Assembly: GCA_030626085.1 (NCBI GenBank) | Contig: DAOUPQ010000075.1 | Location: 1-8,726 of the forward strand | Source of the DNA: Flavobacteriia bacterium | Lineage (GTDB): Bacteria; Bacteroidota; Bacteroidia; Flavobacteriales; Flavobacteriaceae | Length of the DNA: 8,726 nucleotides | Direction: 5' to 3' | In this document: positions 6,717 through 8,726 of the stretch, one piece after another | How the letters are laid out: each line of letters opens with the position of its first letter | How positions within the stretch are numbered: the stretch's first letter is position 1 | The notes under the pieces: model-generated | The model's database searches: none | Told to the model about the DNA's origin: nothing | Seen by the model: only the letters and a program-made list of their open reading frames with translations | Position numbers and translations under genes: made by a program

Positions 6717-8177
6717 TCATTCGAATTTCACATAAGGTTTTAATCCGTGCAAACCTCCTTCACGTCCAAAACCACTTTCTTTATAACCTCCAAAAGGAGA
6801 AGTTGCATCAAATTTATTAAAAGTATTTCCCCAGATCACACCTGCTTTAAGTTTTTGAGATAAATGAAATAATTTTGCTCCTTTTTGGGTCCAAACACCT
6901 GCTGCTAATCCGTAAGGTGTATTATTGGCTTTTTCAATGACTTCCTGAATAGTTCTAAAAGTTTGAATAGCTAATACCGGACCAAATATTTCTTCTTGAA
7001 CAATAGTATGAGATTGAGATAAATTTAAAAACAAGGTTGGAGCGCACCAATTTCCTTTTTTAGGTAATTCACAATCAGTTTGATATATTTCTCCACCTTC
7101 ATTTAATCCAATTTTTATATAATTTTCTATAGTTTTTAATTGTCTTTTTGAATTGATGGCACCTATATCAGTATTTTTGTCTAGCGGATCGCCTACAATT
7201 AAAGTTGCCATTCTATCCTTTAATTTTTGTATAACAACATCAGCAACTGATTCCTGAATAAAAAGTCTTGAACCAGCACAGCAAACATGACCTTGATTAA
7301 AAAATATAGCATCTATAATACCTTCTACAGCTTGATCAATTGCAGCATCTTCAAAAATAATATTAGCACTTTTACCGCCTAATTCAAGGGTGATTTTTTT
7401 GTGGGTTCCAGTAACAGCTTTTTGTATGTATTTTCCAACTGCTGTAGATCCGGTAAAAGATATTTTATCAATATCAGGGTGGTTAACAATTTCTGCACCG
7501 GTTTTACCTGCACCTGTTATTATATTTACTACGCCTTTTGGCAAACCGCTATCGCGAATTATTTCGGCTAATTTTAAAGCAGTTAGAGGTGTGGTTTCAG
7601 CAGGTTTTAAAACTACAGTATTTCCGGTAGCTAATGCTGGAGCTAATTTCCATGCTACCATCAATAAAGGAAAATTCCATGGAATAATTTGTCCGACTAC
7701 GCCAAGGGGTTTTGGATTTCTGTTTGGAAATGCATAAGCCAATTTATCAGCCCAGCCTGCGTAATAAAAAAAGTGATTGGCAGCTAAAGGTATATCTATA
7801 TCACGTGATTCACGTATTGGCTTTCCACCATCTAAACTTTCAATTACCGCAAATTCTTTGGATCTTTCCTGAATTAATCTGGCAATTCTATAAATATATT
7901 TACCTCTTTCTTTAGGTTCAATTTTCGACCAACTTTTAAAAGCATTCCTAGCAGCTTTTACTGCTTTATCAACATCTTCTTTTTCTGCTAAAGCAACTTC
8001 TGCAATTATTTCGTCATTAGCCGGATTGTGGGTTTCAAAATATTTTCTATTTTCAGGTTTTACAAATTTTCCATCGATATAAAGATCATACCTTTTTTTG
8101 ATTTGAATATGATCTGTACTTTCCGGTGCTGGGTCATATGACCATGATGCTTTAAAAGTTTTATTTTTTTGTACCAT
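6717..8177 (-). CDS. NAD(P)-dependent aldehyde dehydrogenase, full-length and apparently active
   Basis: At 486 residues this is a normal-length ALDH superfamily enzyme oxidising an aldehyde to its acid in the cytoplasm. All key residues are present: oxyanion Asn168 in IIPWNFP, cofactor Lys191 and Glu194 in KPAE, the Rossmann loop GSTAVG (243-248), general base Glu265 in LELGGKS, nucleophile Cys299 in NQGHVCCAGS, and Glu396 in EEIFGPV. An N-terminal extension of about 28 residues with YDPAPES precedes the usual DLYIDGKF start; from memory, similar extensions occur in ALDHs encoded next to deoC. The start codon lies 2 bases after the deoC stop, so translation is probably coupled. With DeoC upstream, the likely substrate is acetaldehyde, an inference from context. 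Residues 69-93 are also encoded, with three silent changes, at the right edge of the window. The downstream half-ALDH makes an ALDH16-like pair. Confidence 0.92.
   Translation of the reverse strand: MVQKNKTFKASWSYDPAPESTDHIQIKKRYDLYIDGKFVKPENRKYFETHNPANDEIIAEVALAEKEDVDKAVKAARNAFKSWSKIEPKERGKYIYRIARLIQERSKEFAVIESLDGGKPIRESRDIDIPLAANHFFYYAGWADKLAYAFPNRNPKPLGVVGQIIPWNFPLLMVAWKLAPALATGNTVVLKPAETTPLTALKLAEIIRDSGLPKGVVNIITGAGKTGAEIVNHPDIDKISFTGSTAVGKYIQKAVTGTHKKITLELGGKSANIIFEDAAIDQAVEGIIDAIFFNQGHVCCAGSRLFIQESVADVVIQKLKDRMATLIVGDPLDKNTDIGAINSKRQLKTIENYIKIGLNEGGEIYQTDCELPKKGNWCAPTLFLNLSQSHTIVQEEIFGPVLAIQTFRTIQEVIEKANNTPYGLAAGVWTQKGAKLFHLSQKLKAGVIWGNTFNKFDATSPFGGYKESGFGREGGLHGLKPYVKFE
7898..7974. repeat. 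Direct repeat copy 1 (inside the ALDH gene)
   Basis: This 77-base segment encodes ALDH residues 69-93 and recurs in the same orientation 752 bases further on, at 8650-8726. It differs at 7932 (A versus G), 7947 (C versus T) and 7962 (T versus A). Each falls in a third codon position of the - strand frame and leaves the amino acid unchanged (Ser, Arg, Ala). This copy lies in an intact gene and appears to be the native one. Confidence 0.93.
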
Positions 8178-8179
8178 AA

Positions 8180-8726
8180 TTAATCTTTTGAAAAATAATT
8201 TGCAGATTGATAAAATCCTGTTTCAGATTTTACTAATTGCATTAAAATATCATTTACCAAGCTACTGGCACCAAAACGAAAATATTTATTATTCATCCAT
8301 TTTTCACCTAAAACTTCATTTAGCATTATAAGATATTGAAAAGCAGTTTTAGAATTTGAAATTCCACCTGCAGGTTTCATTCCAATCATTTTACCCGTTT
8401 TAATAAAATGATCTTTTATTGTGTCTAGCATTACGTATGTTACAGGTAAAGTTGCTGCCGGTTGAATTTTGCCAGTAGATGTCTTTATAAAATCTGCTCC
8501 GGCTTGGATAGCTATTTCGCTAGCTTTTCTAACATTATCTAAAGTTTCTAATTCACCTGTTTCTAAGATAACTTTTAAATGAGCCTTGCCACAAGCTTCT
8601 TTAACCGCAACAATTTCATCATATACATATTGATAATCTCCACTTAAAAATTTACCTCTTTCTTTAGGTTCAATTTTCGACCAGCTTTTAAAAGCATTTC
8701 TAGCAGCTTTTACAGCTTTATCAACA
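8180..8726 (-). CDS. deoC: Deoxyribose-phosphate aldolase, C-terminal half; 5' part replaced by ALDH-like sequence
   Basis: The frame is open to the right edge. From FLSGDYQYVYDEI (about 8650 downward) about 156 residues match DeoC: the Schiff-base lysine in GADFIKTSTGK (codon 8483-8485), PAATLPVTYVMLDTI, the second catalytic lysine in GMKPAGGIS (codon 8375-8377) and a FRFGASSLVNDILMQ tail. DeoC cleaves 2-deoxyribose 5-phosphate to acetaldehyde and glyceraldehyde 3-phosphate, the last step of deoxynucleoside catabolism. The ATG at 8431 is internal: it follows the Schiff-base lysine and cannot be the true start. Beyond codon 8648-8650 the frame changes to ALDH sequence (KAVKAARNAFKSW, IEPKERGK), so the N-terminal half with the ID-V-I aspartate is absent. 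As shown, the gene would be inactive. This may be a chimeric join rather than a real lesion. The stop lies 2 bases before the ALDH start. Confidence 0.87.
   Translation of the reverse strand, partial: VDKAVKAARNAFKSWSKIEPKERGKFLSGDYQYVYDEIVAVKEACGKAHLKVILETGELETLDNVRKASEIAIQAGADFIKTSTGKIQPAATLPVTYVMLDTIKDHFIKTGKMIGMKPAGGISNSKTAFQYLIMLNEVLGEKWMNNKYFRFGASSLVNDILMQLVKSETGFYQSANYFSKD
8650..8726. repeat. Direct repeat copy 2: ALDH segment joined in frame to deoC
   Basis: This segment is 74/77 identical to 7898-7974 and runs to the window edge, so its full length is unknown. On the - strand it encodes the same 25 residues as ALDH positions 69-93 and passes straight into deoC sequence in the same frame. 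The switch falls at a shared RGK followed by Y in ALDH and by F in deoC. Identity is lost immediately on the deoC side (8649 versus 7897). Confidence 0.92.

Noticed and set aside
7390..7915. Two open frames on the + strand inside the ALDH gene
   Set aside because: Both are antisense to highly conserved ALDH sequence and are products of its codon use.
8429..8431. ATG as the start of a small 83-residue protein
   Set aside because: It is an internal methionine of deoC (..PVTYVMLDTI); the frame upstream carries the Schiff-base lysine motif and stays open to the edge.

Overview
The window reads as chromosomal DNA from a member of the Bacteroidota, most likely Flavobacteriaceae. The support is AT-rich DNA (my eye estimate is about 30% GC), signal peptides ending in the Bacteroidota-style ..AQ/V, a CarboxypepD_reg-like plus DUF5686 outer-membrane protein, and a RemB-type gliding motility protein. 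No mobile element, CRISPR array, tRNA or rRNA was seen, and no gene-free stretch exceeds 300 bases.

Layout. On the + strand lie the 3' end of the pyruvate dehydrogenase E1 beta gene (2-391), a compact hairpin/T-tract terminator (454-479), and a large DUF5686 outer-membrane protein gene (488-2974). On the - strand, convergent with the latter and sharing its stop-codon bases, lie remB (2971-5076), a WbpD/WlbB-like sugar N-acetyltransferase (5144-5725), a short ALDH-like protein without a catalytic cysteine (5792-6652), a complete aldehyde dehydrogenase (6717-8177), and the 3' half of a deoC-type deoxyribose-phosphate aldolase (8180 to the right edge).

How the genes work together. deoC, the full ALDH and the half-ALDH look like one transcription unit for deoxyribose 5-phosphate catabolism: DeoC yields acetaldehyde plus glyceraldehyde 3-phosphate, and an ALDH could oxidise the acetaldehyde. 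The two ALDH genes together match the architecture of the two-domain ALDH16 family, but as separate proteins, so a heteromeric, naturally split ALDH16 is the most interesting biological hypothesis here. remB and the sugar acetyltransferase point instead to the cell surface (gliding, glycan or polysaccharide modification).

Main anomaly. The deoC frame does not run into a deoC 5' end at the right edge. In the last 77 bases it switches, in frame, into a near copy (74/77) of an internal segment of the neighbouring ALDH gene (7898-7974). The three differences are all synonymous. This is either a genuine 752-bp-period rearrangement or, more likely, a chimeric assembly join between related alleles. 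Anything inferred about the deoC 5' end should be treated with caution.
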